Shown here: positions 52,101 through 61,091 of the stretch, one piece after another
Layout: each line of letters starts with the position of its first letter
How positions within the stretch are numbered: position 1 is the stretch's first letter
Assembly (NCBI RefSeq): GCF_003966125.1
Contig: NZ_RXMA01000001.1
Span: 82,565-146,564 of the forward strand
Length of the DNA stretch: 64,000 nt
DNA from: Azospirillum griseum
GTDB taxonomy: Bacteria > Pseudomonadota > Alphaproteobacteria > Azospirillales > Azospirillaceae
Direction: 5' to 3'
Notes under the pieces: generated by a model
Told to the model about the DNA's origin: nothing
What the model saw: only the letters and a program-made list of their open reading frames with translations
The model's database searches: none
Position numbers and translations under genes: made by a program

Positions 52101-53060
52101 TCAGTTCGTCGGCGTGCCGACGGACGTGCCCAAAGCGGTGGATGGCAACGCCGCCACGCGCGTTCCCGGCGCTTTCAACACGGCTTCGCAGGCGGCGGGC
52201 ACATTGGCGGTGCGCGGAGTCGGGCGGCTGGCCGGCAACGCCGGACGCTCGAGCGCCGGGACGGGCGGGCGGTTCAGCCAGGACTCCAACTCCTCGCCAC
52301 AGCCGTCGCCGTCGGGCTGGGGGGCCTGATCCTCGCACTCCGGGCTGCCGGATGGGCAGCTCAGGCGGATGTGCATGTGGCCGTCGTGGCCGAACCAGGG
52401 GCGCAGCTTGCCCAGAAACGCACGGTCGCTCCAAGCATGGCCGCACATCGCCTGTTTGATCACCGGGTTGACGAAGATGCGGGCAACGCGCGGGTCGCTC
52501 GCCGCGATCTGGATCAAGCGGGCCTGTCGGTCAGACCATCCCTCGTTCACCCGCATCCGGTCGTGATCGACGAATTTGATCTCCTCCAGGCTTTCCCGCC
52601 CGCTGCGGGCCATCGGCGGCAGATCCAGCCGCAGCCAGATGTCGGCGTCCAACCCGGTCTGGTGGCTGGCGTGCCCCATCGGCATCGGCCCGCCGCGCGG
52701 TTGCCCCATGTCACCGATCAACGCCGTGCCCAGCCCGGCGGCGGCGACCTTGGCACCAAAGCTCTTCACGCTGTCCACCAGTTGCGGATGGCCGAAATTG
52801 CGTTGCCGTGACAGGCGGATGACCTGATACCCGGCCCCCTCCGGCGGCAGCGCCTGCGCCCCGGCGATGCAGCCCGCCGCGTAGCCACCGATGGACCGCG
52901 CCCCCCCCAGGGACGGGCCGGTCACGGCGGCCCAGGCCACGCTCGACGCGTAAGGCGGAAGCTTGCGCGGTGCCCTCTTGCGCTCCTTCGCGCCCGCATC
53001 CCCGACCAGGCTGGTCAGCAGACCGACGCACGCAACCACACCCACCGCAAAACGCAGCAT
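52101..53060 (-). CDS. mepA: Penicillin-insensitive murein endopeptidase MepA
   Basis: 319 residues with a signal peptide of about 24 residues (ending GDAGA). The LAS metallopeptidase body has GHPQLVDSVKSFG, the zinc-binding GHASHQTGLDADIWL (His and Asp ligands) and the final HDGHMHIRLSCP. Cys pairs (GYAAGCIAG, QAMCGHAW, CPSGSPECEDQ, GDGCGEE) match MepA disulfides. It cuts the D-Ala-meso-diaminopimelate cross-links in the periplasm. The last 60 residues are a Pro/Ala-rich tail. It stands alone on the minus strand. Confidence 0.94.
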   Translation of the reverse strand: MLRFAVGVVACVGLLTSLVGDAGAKERKRAPRKLPPYASSVAWAAVTGPSLGGARSIGGYAAGCIAGAQALPPEGAGYQVIRLSRQRNFGHPQLVDSVKSFGAKVAAAGLGTALIGDMGQPRGGPMPMGHASHQTGLDADIWLRLDLPPMARSGRESLEEIKFVDHDRMRVNEGWSDRQARLIQIAASDPRVARIFVNPVIKQAMCGHAWSDRAFLGKLRPWFGHDGHMHIRLSCPSGSPECEDQAPQPDGDGCGEELESWLNRPPVPALERPALPASRPTPRTANVPAACEAVLKAPGTRVAALPSTALGTSVGTPTN

Positions 53061-53171
53061 GACGCCCCCGCCAATTCATCCCGGAACTGGTCCTACCACG
53101 GCGACTCTTAAGGAATCATGGAAGGCCATGACGGGTTTGAAACACAGCCGACGGCACCCGTCCAGCCATTC

Positions 53172-54308
53172 TCAGTCCAGGGTCTGACGGTACCGTTTCA
53201 GCGCCAGCGCCGTGACCACCGCCAGAAAGGCCACCAGCGGCACCAGCTCCCCGGCGATCTCGGCCAATCCGTTTCCCTTCAACAGAATGCCGCGCACGAT
53301 GCGCAGGAAATGGGTGAGCGGCAGCACCTCCCCCACCGTCTGCGCCCAACCGGGCATGCCCCGGAACGGGAACATGAAGCCCGACAGCAGCACCGACGGC
53401 AGAAAGAAGAAGAAGGACATCTGCATCGCCTGCAGCTGGTTCTTGGCCAGGGTGGAAAAGGTGAAGCCAACCGCCAGATTGGCGGCGATGAACACCACCA
53501 GCACCGCCGACAGCAGCCACAGGCTGCCAACGATCGGCACCCCGAACAGCAACCGCGCGGCTGCAACGATCAACACGACCTGGATGTAGCCGACACCGAT
53601 GAAGGGCACGATCTTGCCCAACATCACCTCGAACGGGCGGACCGGCATGGCCAGCAGATTCTCCATGGTCCCGCGTTCCCGCTCGCGAGTGACGGCCAGG
53701 GCCGTCATCATCACCATGGTCATGCTCAACACCACACCCATCAGGCCGGGCACGACGTTGTACTGGGTGATGCCATCAGGGTTGTAGCGGCGGTGAATCC
53801 GCAGATCGATGGGGTCGGGGTCGGCGCGCAAACCGGCCAGCGGCCCGACCAGATCCGCGTTCAACGCCTGCCGGGCGATCACCGCCAGCGCCGCCAGGGC
53901 GTTGCTGGTGGCGGCCGGATCGGTCGCGTCGGCTTCCACCAGCATCGTCGGGCGTTCACCGCGTTGCAGATCGCGCGAAAACCCGACGGGAATGGTGATG
54001 GCGAACTGAACCCGGCCGGTCGCCAGCAGACGGTCGATCTCGGTCGGGTCGGTCGCGCTGTGGCGCAGGTCGAAATAGCCGGAATTGCCCATCGCCGCCG
54101 TCAACGACCGGGAAAAGGGACTGGGATCGGCGACCAACAGGGCGGTGGGCAGCCGTTTGGGGTCCGCGTTGATGGCAAAGCCGAACAGGATCAGTTGCAG
54201 GATCGGCACGCCGACCATCATGGCAAAGGTCAGACGGTCCCGCCGCATCTGGATGAGTTCCTTCACCATCACCGCGAGCAGACGCCCAAACGAAAAGGAT
54301 CCCATCAT
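53172..54308 (-). CDS. ABC-2 type export permease (YhhJ/YbhR-like)
   Basis: 378 residues with an N-terminal membrane segment (MMVGVPILQLILFGFAIN at about 30-47), a long extracytoplasmic loop of about 125 residues, and five C-terminal segments. The ABC-2 signature is visible as TRERERGTMENLLAMPVRPFEVMLGKIVPF. Such proteins pair with a HlyD subunit and an ABC ATPase to export drugs. Those partners are encoded at 54898-56822 on the same strand, but a plus-strand gene and a terminator lie between. ATG at 54308 follows GAGGG. Confidence 0.9.
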   Translation of the reverse strand: MMGSFSFGRLLAVMVKELIQMRRDRLTFAMMVGVPILQLILFGFAINADPKRLPTALLVADPSPFSRSLTAAMGNSGYFDLRHSATDPTEIDRLLATGRVQFAITIPVGFSRDLQRGERPTMLVEADATDPAATSNALAALAVIARQALNADLVGPLAGLRADPDPIDLRIHRRYNPDGITQYNVVPGLMGVVLSMTMVMMTALAVTRERERGTMENLLAMPVRPFEVMLGKIVPFIGVGYIQVVLIVAAARLLFGVPIVGSLWLLSAVLVVFIAANLAVGFTFSTLAKNQLQAMQMSFFFFLPSVLLSGFMFPFRGMPGWAQTVGEVLPLTHFLRIVRGILLKGNGLAEIAGELVPLVAFLAVVTALALKRYRQTLD

Positions 54309-54463
54309 GACACCCTCGCCATTCGGTTGCGCTTCTGTTTCAGCGCCGAAAGAATGCAACTGATTGACGCAGCAATATTTTTTCTCCGGCCGCCCCTTGA
54401 CAAAGCCCGAGTTCCTATGAAGAAAGTGGATCTGCTGTTTACTCTTTTCTCTGGAGATTCGTC

Positions 54464-54832
54464 GTGAAGGCTTTTGTTGCCAAGAGCACCGCTTTTGCCG
54501 CCGCTCTGTTCCTGATGCACGGCGCCGCTCTGGCCGGGCAGCAGGATTTCACCATCGTCAACAAGACGGGTTATCCGCTGAAGCACATCTATGTCTCCGA
54601 AACCAACAACAACAGCTGGGACGAAGACATTCTGGGCCGCGACATCCTGAACGACGGTGAATACTTCAACGTCACCTTTGCCAAGGCCGAGAAGACCTGC
54701 AAGTGGGATATGAAGGTTGCCTATGACGACGGCGAAACCGCCGTGTGGGAAGGCCTGGATCTCTGCCAGATCTCCAAGCTGACCCTGAAGTGGAACAAGA
54801 GCACCGGCGTCACCAGCGCCATCAAGGAATAA
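54464..54832 (+). CDS. Small secreted protein of unknown function, inserted within the exporter locus
   Basis: 122 residues from a GTG with GGAG upstream. A signal peptide ends near residue 24 (HGAALAG). The mature domain is compact: QDFTIVNKTGYPLKHIYVSETNNNSWDEDILG, GEYFNVTFAKAEKTCKWDMKVAYDDGETAVWEGLDLCQISKLTLKW, with two Cys that could form a disulfide. It resembles a family of small secreted alphaproteobacterial proteins sometimes mislabelled argininosuccinate lyase; no enzyme motif is visible. It lies on the opposite strand between the ATPase and the permease genes of one exporter and ends in its own terminator. TTGACA near 54396 may be its -35. Confidence 0.8.
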   Translation: MKAFVAKSTAFAAALFLMHGAALAGQQDFTIVNKTGYPLKHIYVSETNNNSWDEDILGRDILNDGEYFNVTFAKAEKTCKWDMKVAYDDGETAVWEGLDLCQISKLTLKWNKSTGVTSAIKE

Positions 54833-54839
54833 CACCGCC

Positions 54840-54869
54840 GGGGGCGTTGCCATTCGCGCCAACGCCCCC
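54840..54869. terminator. Bidirectional terminator after the secreted-protein gene
   Basis: Perfect 10-bp stem GGGGGCGTTG / CAACGCCCCC with a 10-base loop, followed by GCGTTGTTTCT. It also faces the convergent end of the exporter ATPase gene (stop at 54898). Confidence 0.75.
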
Positions 54870-54897
54870 GCGTTGTTTCTGTGTTGTGTTTGCCGCA

Positions 54898-55869
54898 TCA
54901 TTGGAAATTGTCCGTGCTGCGGTTCATCAGGTGGATGAAGACATCCTCCAGCGTCGGGTCCGCCGCCGTCACCCGGCAATTCCCGCCATCGGCCCAAGGG
55001 GCCAGCGCCGCGTCCAACACCGCACCGTCCAAGCCGCTGACGTGCAGGCGACTGCCAAAGACGGCCACCATCTCGACGCCTGCGTGACCGGCCAGCGCCG
55101 CTTCGACCCGCGCCAAATCACCCCCCGACACGATGCGGGTGTGCAGACCGGATCCCGCAATCACCCGCTCGACCGGACCATGGGTCATCAACGTGCCATA
55201 GGCGATGTAGGCGATCTCGTGGCAGCGTTCCGCCTCGTCCATGTAATGGGTGCTGACCAGAACGGTCAGGCCATCGGCGGCCAGGCGGTGAATTTCGTCC
55301 CAGAACTCCCGCCGCGCCTTGGGATCGACGCCCGCCGTCGGTTCGTCCAACAGCAACAACTTGGGTTCATGCAGAATGCAGGCGGCCAGCGCCAGCCGCT
55401 GTTTCCATCCGCCCGACAACTCGCCCGCCAACTGCCGCCGCCGGTTCGCCAGCCCCAACCGCTCCAGCGCGTCGTCCACCCGGCGGCGGCGCTGGGTCAG
55501 CCCATACATGCGGGCGACGAAATCCAGATTCTCGGCGATGCTCAGATCCTCCCAGAAGCTGAATTTCTGGGTCATGTAGCCGACCTGCCGTTTGATCAAC
55601 GCGCTGTGGGTGCGGATGTTCAAACCCAGACAGGTCCCCTCCCCCGCGTCGGGAGTCAGCAACCCGCAGAGCAGGCGGATCGTCGTGGTCTTGCCCGATC
55701 CGTTGGGGCCGAGAAAGCCATAGATCGCCCCGGTGTCCACCCGGATGGACACGTTGTTGACGACCAGCTTGTCGCCGAACCGTTTGACCAGCCCGCGCAC
55801 GTCAATGGCTGCGGGAGTGATGGCGGGAGGGGCAATGGTTGGGGCTGCGGAACCGGATGGGACGGTCAT
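54898..55869 (-). CDS. ABC exporter ATPase
   Basis: 323 residues. Walker A FLGPNGSGKTTTI at about 51-63, Q-loop VGYMTQKFSFWEDLS, signature ELSGGWKQRLALAACIL, Walker B LLLLDEPTAGVD, switch STHYMDEAE. The type matches YbhF/CcmA-like drug-export ATPases. The ATG at 55869 overlaps the HlyD stop by 4 bp. It has a single ATPase domain. The permease partner is probably the gene at 53172, displaced by the opposite-strand gene. Confidence 0.92.
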   Translation of the reverse strand: MTVPSGSAAPTIAPPAITPAAIDVRGLVKRFGDKLVVNNVSIRVDTGAIYGFLGPNGSGKTTTIRLLCGLLTPDAGEGTCLGLNIRTHSALIKRQVGYMTQKFSFWEDLSIAENLDFVARMYGLTQRRRRVDDALERLGLANRRRQLAGELSGGWKQRLALAACILHEPKLLLLDEPTAGVDPKARREFWDEIHRLAADGLTVLVSTHYMDEAERCHEIAYIAYGTLMTHGPVERVIAGSGLHTRIVSGGDLARVEAALAGHAGVEMVAVFGSRLHVSGLDGAVLDAALAPWADGGNCRVTAADPTLEDVFIHLMNRSTDNFQ

Positions 55870-56822
55870 GGCAGCGCCTCCACATCCACCGGCAGGCCCG
55901 GCGGCAGCGCCACATCCGGGGCCGCCTCCACCCGGAAGACCAGCTTTTCCCGGCTGCCGACGCTGTAGATCACCGGCGGGGTGTATTCCGCCTGGGTGGC
56001 GACGTGGGTGACACGCGCCGCGACATCCGCAGGGCAGGAATCGCAACGCACGCGCAGCCGGGTGCCGGGGGGCGTGCGGGCGATCTGGGTTTCCGGCAAG
56101 AACAGCACCAGTTTGACCCGCTGGGGCGGCAGCAGCGTCACCACCGGCGCTCCGGCGGGGACCCATTCGCCCACGTTGAACAGCGTGTCCTCCACCCGCG
56201 CGCCCGTCGGCGCGTTGGGCGCGAGATCGGCCAGCCGCTGATCGGCCTGCGCCAACGCCGCTTGCGCCTGCACCACCGCCAGTTCGGCGGCGCGCACCTG
56301 CTCGGCGCGCGCGCCCAGACCGCCCACGACCACCTGCGCCCGCGTTTCCGCCAGACGGCCCTGGTCGCGCTCAAACGCCGCCCGCGCGCTGTCGAGCTTG
56401 TCCTCCGAGGACACCTTGCGCGCCGCCAGCGCGGTTTGCCGCTCCAATTCGGCGGCGGACAGGCGCAGGGCCGCTTCGGCCTGGAGTTGCTGCGCGGCGA
56501 GCACGGCCATTTCCTCCGCCCGCTTGCCGGTGGTCAGATCCGCGCGCTGGGCGCGGGCCTGGGCCAGCGCCGCCGCCAGCCGGTCGCGCTCCGCTTGCGC
56601 GGTGGCGCGGTCGATGGCGAACAGCGGCGCACCCGCCGCCACGCTCTGCCCACGCGTCACCTCCAACCGCTCCAACCGCCCCGCCGCCGGGGCGGCGATG
56701 CGCAGATACTCGCCTTCGACATAGCCATGCGCCAGCGGCGAAACCGCCGCGCCGCCCGCCAAACCCAGCGCCTGGAGCACCCCGAAGACCAGACCCACAA
56801 CCGTGTCCATCATTCCTGTCAT
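55866..56822 (-). CDS. HlyD/EmrA-type membrane fusion protein
   Basis: 318 residues. One N-terminal membrane segment or signal (about 5-28), the biotinyl-lipoyl-like half AAPAAGRLERLEVTRGQSVAAGAPLFAID at about 43-71, a long Ala/Gln-rich coiled coil (about 75-205) and a beta-barrel C-terminal part (LFNVGEWVPAGAPVVTLLPPQRVKLVLFLPE). It bridges the inner-membrane exporter to the outer membrane. It overlaps the tetR gene and the ATPase gene by 4 bp each. Confidence 0.9.
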   Translation of the reverse strand: MTGMMDTVVGLVFGVLQALGLAGGAAVSPLAHGYVEGEYLRIAAPAAGRLERLEVTRGQSVAAGAPLFAIDRATAQAERDRLAAALAQARAQRADLTTGKRAEEMAVLAAQQLQAEAALRLSAAELERQTALAARKVSSEDKLDSARAAFERDQGRLAETRAQVVVGGLGARAEQVRAAELAVVQAQAALAQADQRLADLAPNAPTGARVEDTLFNVGEWVPAGAPVVTLLPPQRVKLVLFLPETQIARTPPGTRLRVRCDSCPADVAARVTHVATQAEYTPPVIYSVGSREKLVFRVEAAPDVALPPGLPVDVEALP

Positions 56823-57463
56823 GGCGCATCCTCCGTCACCAGCAACACCCGGCGCAGGTGATCGCGGTGCGTGGCGATCAACGCCGCCACGTCCAACGGA
56901 GCCACCGCATCAAAGCTGTTGCGCCACATCGCGCTCATCAGCAGCGGCGCGGCGATCAGCCGCACCGTGTGGTCGATGGGCAGCGGTCGAAACTCGCCAC
57001 GGGCCATGCCCCGCTCCAACAGCCCGCCCAACAAGCCGAACACCCGCTGAATCACCTCGCGGTGATAGAAGGCGGCCAGTTCGGGGAAATTCCCCGCCTC
57101 GGCGATCACCAGCTTGGGAATGATCGCCACCTGCGAGGTGGCGATCATCTCTCCCGCCATCGCCAGAATGCGGTCCAACAGGGCCATGGTTGGCCCCGGT
57201 GCCCCTTCGGCCAGTCGTTCAGCCCGTTCCAGATTGGGCAGAATGGCCGCCCGGACCACCGCCTTGAACAGCTCCTCCTTGCTGGCAAAGTAAAGGTAGA
57301 GCGTGCCCTTGCTGACACCCGCGCGGTGGGCCACATCGTCCAGCCGCGCGGCGGCGTACCCCCGTTCCGCAAACACGTCCATGGCTGCGGCGACGATTTC
57401 CTGCGGGCGGTCGTCCTTTCGGCGTCGCCAACGCGGTTGATCGGTGGAGTCGGAGGGTGGCAT
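56819..57463 (-). CDS. TetR-family regulator of the adjacent drug exporter
   Basis: 214 residues. HTH at about 18-65 (PQEIVAAAMDVFAERGYAAARLDDVAHRAGVSKGTLYLYFASKEELFKAVV) followed by a helical ligand domain with a TetR C-terminal region (IPKLVIAEAGNFPELAAFYHREVIQRVFGLLGGLLERGMARGEFRP). First gene of the tetR-hlyD-ATPase unit. A near-perfect palindrome 14 bp upstream of its ATG is the likely operator, giving autorepression of the whole unit. The ATG at 57463 was chosen; the longer frame to 57565 would contain the operator. Confidence 0.9.
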   Translation of the reverse strand: MPPSDSTDQPRWRRRKDDRPQEIVAAAMDVFAERGYAAARLDDVAHRAGVSKGTLYLYFASKEELFKAVVRAAILPNLERAERLAEGAPGPTMALLDRILAMAGEMIATSQVAIIPKLVIAEAGNFPELAAFYHREVIQRVFGLLGGLLERGMARGEFRPLPIDHTVRLIAAPLLMSAMWRNSFDAVAPLDVAALIATHRDHLRRVLLVTEDAP

Positions 57464-57476
57464 CGCCGCATCGTTT

Positions 57477-57496
57477 ATAACTGACTGGTCAGTTAT
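57477..57496. promoter_or_regulatory. TetR operator of the exporter operon
   Basis: ATAACTGACTGGTCAGTTAT: two perfect 9-bp arms around a 2-bp centre, of the TGACTG-CAGTCA kind bound by many TetR regulators. It is in the promoter region directly upstream of the tetR start. Confidence 0.85.
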
Positions 57497-57609
57497 TAAC
57501 ATGAAATCCGCAATGATCCAAGGGTTATCCCCTCCCTGACCGATCCGGTCGCCCCCACAGTCCACCTGTGCTACAGTCCGGTCCGTCGTTGCCCGCCGCC
57601 TGTCATGGA

Positions 57610-58512
57610 ATGTCGGCCTTGCCCGCCCTGGAAAAGCCTCTCGCCCTGCTGTTTGTCGACATCGCCGACAGCACCATGCTGTACGAGCGGATCGGCAACG
57701 TCACCGCCGCAACCCTGACCCAACGCGTGCTGGCCCATCTGCGGCAGTTGGTGACGGCGCATGGCGGCGCGGTGATCAAGAGCCTGGGCGATGGTCTGCT
57801 CGGAGCCTTTCCCGCCGCCGACGACAGCGTGCGCGCGGCGCTGGCAATGATGGCCGCGCAGGAGGATTACGGTCTGCGGTTGCGCATCGGCATCCACCAC
57901 GGCCCGGTGATCGAGGGAATTGGCGATCTCTACGGCGACGCCTGCAACGTCGCCGCACGGGTGCAGCAGATCGCCCGCCCCGGCGAAATCCTGGCGACGG
58001 AGGCGCTGATCGGCGGCCTGGCCCCCGACCTGCTGGCGCTGACCAAACTGTTGAGCAACGTGGCGATGAAGGGAAAAGCCATCCCGATCCGCGTCCACCA
58101 GATCCGCACCACGGCGGAGGTGGACGAGGCGCAGGACAGCACGACGCTGGGCTATTCCGCCCACACCGGGGCCAACGCCATGCTGACGCTGCACCTGTCC
58201 TATCGCGGTCAGGATATTCTGATGAGCCGCGCCCTGCCCCGCGTCACCATCGGGCGGGAGGAAAGCAGCGGCCTGCGCATCGCCTCGCGCCAGACCTCAC
58301 GCCAGCACGCGGTGATCGATTTCAGCCGGGAAAGCTTCATCCTGACCGACCATTCGACCAACGGCAGCTTCATCCGCAGCGGCGGGTCGCCCCCGGTGGT
58401 GCTGCGCCGCGATTCGACCAAGCTGGTCGGCAGTGGCCTGATCGGCTTCGGTGCCGAAGTGCGCGACGAAGGCCAGGACCACGTCATCGCCTTTCGCGGC
58501 GAGTTGGCCTGA
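57610..58512 (+). CDS. Class III adenylate/guanylate cyclase domain with C-terminal FHA domain
   Basis: 300 residues (314 if the upstream GTG at 57568 is used). The cyclase domain (about 8-170) has the metal-binding FVDIADSTMLYERIG, GGAVIKSLGDGLLGAF (second metal Asp), and RIGIHHGPVIEGIGDLYGDACNVAARVQQIARPGEI. The FHA domain (about 200-295) has VTIGREESSGLRI, SRQHAVIDF and DHSTNGSFI, the phosphothreonine-binding residues. The pairing suggests a cyclase recruited or controlled by a Ser/Thr kinase; no such kinase is in the window. No membrane segment. Confidence 0.88.
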   Translation: MSALPALEKPLALLFVDIADSTMLYERIGNVTAATLTQRVLAHLRQLVTAHGGAVIKSLGDGLLGAFPAADDSVRAALAMMAAQEDYGLRLRIGIHHGPVIEGIGDLYGDACNVAARVQQIARPGEILATEALIGGLAPDLLALTKLLSNVAMKGKAIPIRVHQIRTTAEVDEAQDSTTLGYSAHTGANAMLTLHLSYRGQDILMSRALPRVTIGREESSGLRIASRQTSRQHAVIDFSRESFILTDHSTNGSFIRSGGSPPVVLRRDSTKLVGSGLIGFGAEVRDEGQDHVIAFRGELA

Positions 58513-58521
58513 CCGTCCCCG

Positions 58522-59211
58522 TTACAGCAGACGGCGGCTGATGACGCTGTCGCGGTTGCGCAGAAAGGTGACGAGCCGTTCGGGATAGTCGGCGGCGATC
58601 GCCCCGCGCACCGACGGGCGCTCCGCCAACGCCGCGCGCCACGCCGCCACCTTCGCCCGCCCATCGATCAGACGCAGGTCAGCGGCGGTTTCGAACACGT
58701 CGAAATAGCGGAAGATCGGCCCGAACACCGCGTCCACCAACCCGAAGGACGAACCGGCGAAATAGGGGCCGACGAAATAGGGGCCATTGCCCAAGGCCGC
58801 CTCCACCCGGTCGAACAGCGCGCCGATTTCCGCGCGCTCCTTGGCGAAGGCCGCCTCGTCCTTGGCCCCGTACAGCCGGGCGATGGCGCTGAGGATGCTG
58901 GAGCCGAACTCGATCCAGCCGCGATGACGCGCCCGTTCCAGGGGATCGGCGGGGTGCAGGGCCGGGGCCTGGGTGTCTTCCAGATACTCCAGAATCACCG
59001 CCGATTCGAACACCACGCCCTCGGGCTTGCCCGGCTCGGCCACACGCAGCAACGGGACCTTGCCCAGCGGCGACAACGCCTTGAACCACTCCGGCTTGTC
59101 GGCCAGATCGATGGTGATGCGGTCGAACGGCACGCCCTTTTCGGTCAGCGCGATGGCCGCGCGCTGGACGTAGGGGCACAGATGATGGCTGACGAGCGTC
59201 AAGGTCGGCAT
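58522..59211 (-). CDS. Glutathione S-transferase
   Basis: 229 residues. N-terminal thioredoxin-fold domain MPTLTLVSHHLCPYVQRAAIALTEKGVPFDRITIDLADKPEWF, with the Cys-Pro-Tyr-Val active-site type of omega/zeta-like GSTs and the KVPLLRV and FESAVILEYLE glutathione-binding parts. The C-terminal domain is helical (SFGLVDAVFGPIFRYFDVF). It conjugates or reduces with glutathione. ATG at 59211; 120 bp downstream of the azoreductase, same strand. The two could share a transcript unless the hairpin at 59304 stops it. Confidence 0.92.
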   Translation of the reverse strand: MPTLTLVSHHLCPYVQRAAIALTEKGVPFDRITIDLADKPEWFKALSPLGKVPLLRVAEPGKPEGVVFESAVILEYLEDTQAPALHPADPLERARHRGWIEFGSSILSAIARLYGAKDEAAFAKERAEIGALFDRVEAALGNGPYFVGPYFAGSSFGLVDAVFGPIFRYFDVFETAADLRLIDGRAKVAAWRAALAERPSVRGAIAADYPERLVTFLRNRDSVISRRLL

Positions 59212-59303
59212 GGCAAGCCCCTTTTCCAGAAAAATGGGGCGATGACGCACCCACGCAAGGCCACGCCATCGCCCCAACAGCGATCAATCCATGTCCACAC
59301 ACA

Positions 59304-59321
59304 CCCTGTCCGAGGACAGGG
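59304..59321 (-). terminator. Hairpin after azoR
   Basis: Perfect 8-bp arms CCCTGTCC / GGACAGGG with only 2 bases between, 10 bp after the azoR stop. There is no T-tract, so it is a weak terminator or stabiliser. Confidence 0.4.
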
Positions 59322-59330
59322 GAGCCGCGA

Positions 59331-59951
59331 TCAGGCGGCGGCCAGCTCCGCGATCACCGCGTCGGCCTTGGCAAAGGCGGCGGTCTTGGCGTCCGGCCCC
59401 ATCGACACGCCTTCGGCGCGGACAAAGCTGACGTCGGTGATGCCGAAGAAGCCAAACACCGTGCGCAGATAGGCTTCCTGGTGGTCCAGACCGGCCAGCG
59501 CCGGGTTGGTCGAATAGACCCCGCCACGGCCCGAGGCGACGATCACGCGCTTGCCACCGGCCAGCCCCTCAGGCCCCTTTTCGGTGTAGCGGAAGGTGCG
59601 GCCCGCCTGGGCCAGACGGTCGATCCACGCCTTGAGCTGGGTCGGGACCGAGAAGTTGTACATCGGCGCGCCAACCACGACGACGTCGGCGGCCAGGAAC
59701 TCCTCCACCAGCTCGTCCGTCAGGGCCAGTTCGGAGCGCTGGCGGTCGTTCAGGCCATCCAGGTTGCGGAACTTCACGACCTGGAGCAGTTCGCCCGAGA
59801 GGTGGTCCGGCGGGTTGGCGGCGACGTCGCGGTAGACCAACGCGGCGGCCGGATCGGCCTTGCGCAGCGCCTCAACCACCGAGGCGGTCAACTGGCGGGT
59901 GACGGAGGCGGTGCCGAGCGGGCTGGAGTCGATGTGCAGGATCGTGGTCAT
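59331..59951 (-). CDS. azoR: FMN-dependent NADH:quinone/azo oxidoreductase AzoR
   Basis: 206 residues, flavodoxin-like fold. N-terminus TTILHIDSSPLGTASVTRQLTASVVEAL (FMN phosphate site), VVVGAPMYNFSVPTQLKAWIDRLAQAGRTFRYTEKGPEGLAGGKRVIVASGRGGVYS, and DHQEAYLRTVFGFFGITDVSFVRAEG are typical of AzoR. It reduces azo dyes and quinones by two electrons, protecting against thiol and quinone stress. Gene is next to a glutathione S-transferase, which suits a detoxification role. Confidence 0.95.
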   Translation of the reverse strand: MTTILHIDSSPLGTASVTRQLTASVVEALRKADPAAALVYRDVAANPPDHLSGELLQVVKFRNLDGLNDRQRSELALTDELVEEFLAADVVVVGAPMYNFSVPTQLKAWIDRLAQAGRTFRYTEKGPEGLAGGKRVIVASGRGGVYSTNPALAGLDHQEAYLRTVFGFFGITDVSFVRAEGVSMGPDAKTAAFAKADAVIAELAAA

Positions 59952-60084
59952 GGCGGGAAGCCTTCTGGTCGGTGGCGACCGGCGGCGCGCCGGTCAATGT
60001 CTGGAACCGACCATGCACCACGAACAATGATCCGAGAAGACAACGGCTTGGCGACAATACGTTGCCAGGGGCACAACAATCATC

Positions 60085-60855
60085 TCACCGTCCCACCGGT
60101 TCCCCAGCGCGGAACACCACCATTTCGCCGGGTTTCATCACCGTCCACGCCTCGTTCACGGTCAACGGCCGGGTGGCGATGACGGTGACAATGTCGTTCG
60201 GCGTGGTTTCCTTGGCGAAATCGACGCTCATGTCGGCGTCCAACAGCGTGGCGGCCCCAAAGGGCGCGCGACGGGTCAGCCAGGCGAGGTTGGTGGCGCA
60301 GTGGCACCACAGATACCGCCCGTCGGTCAGCAGCATGTTGAACACCCCCAGCGCGCCGAGATCGGCGGCCAGATGACGGATCAACCGCATCAGGCCGGCC
60401 ATCGTCTTGGGCGGTTCGGGGTACTGCATGCGAATCTGGTCGAGCAGCCAGCAAAAGGCGTGCTCGCTGTCGGTGGAGCCGACCGGTTCGTAGAAGGTCA
60501 ACAGGCGGTTCTTGATGCCCTTCAACTGGCCATTGTGGGCGAAGGTCCACACCCGCCCCCACAGTTCGCGGGTGAAGGGATGGGTGTTTTCCAGGGCCAC
60601 CCGCCCCCGATTCGCCCGGCGGATGTGCGAAATCACCGTGCAGGACTTGATCGAATAGCGGCTGACCAACTCGGCGATTTCCGATTCGCAGCTCGGGGCC
60701 GGGTCATGAAAGGTCCGGCAGCCCTTGCCCTCGTAAAAGGCGATGCCCCAGCCGTCGCGGTGCGGGCCGGTCTGGCCGCCGCGCCGCATCAGGCCGCGAA
60801 AGCTGAAACAGATGTCCGTGGGCACGTTGGCGCTCATGCCCAGGAGTTCGCACAT
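60085..60855 (-). CDS. Class II glutamine amidotransferase (YafJ type)
   Basis: 256 residues. After Met the nucleophile Cys2 is in place ([19 protein letters not shown]), followed by [38 protein letters not shown], and [12 protein letters not shown], the Ntn-hydrolase glutaminase marks. It hydrolyses glutamine or a related amide; no synthase domain is attached, and the true acceptor of YafJ-like proteins is not established. The ATG at 60855 is fixed by Cys2; the frame is open to 61071. Confidence 0.92.
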   Translation of the reverse strand: MCELLGMSANVPTDICFSFRGLMRRGGQTGPHRDGWGIAFYEGKGCRTFHDPAPSCESEIAELVSRYSIKSCTVISHIRRANRGRVALENTHPFTRELWGRVWTFAHNGQLKGIKNRLLTFYEPVGSTDSEHAFCWLLDQIRMQYPEPPKTMAGLMRLIRHLAADLGALGVFNMLLTDGRYLWCHCATNLAWLTRRAPFGAATLLDADMSVDFAKETTPNDIVTVIATRPLTVNEAWTVMKPGEMVVFRAGEPVGR

Positions 60856-61091
60856 GATCTTGAGTCCCCGTGACCGCTCGTCGTCGAAAATCGTGTCGGA
60901 CGCCCAACCTACGACAGACACAGCCGCCACGTCACCCCTTTGCGGGCGCAGAACAGACCCTTGCCTGTTTCCAGCATTCCCTTGCCATGGCCCGATTGCG
61001 GGTGGAAAAGAGAGAAGATGATCGGCGGACATCGCGTTATGCGGGTTTCCAGCCGACCATCCACCAACCATCCACCACCGGGAAGGGTGCC

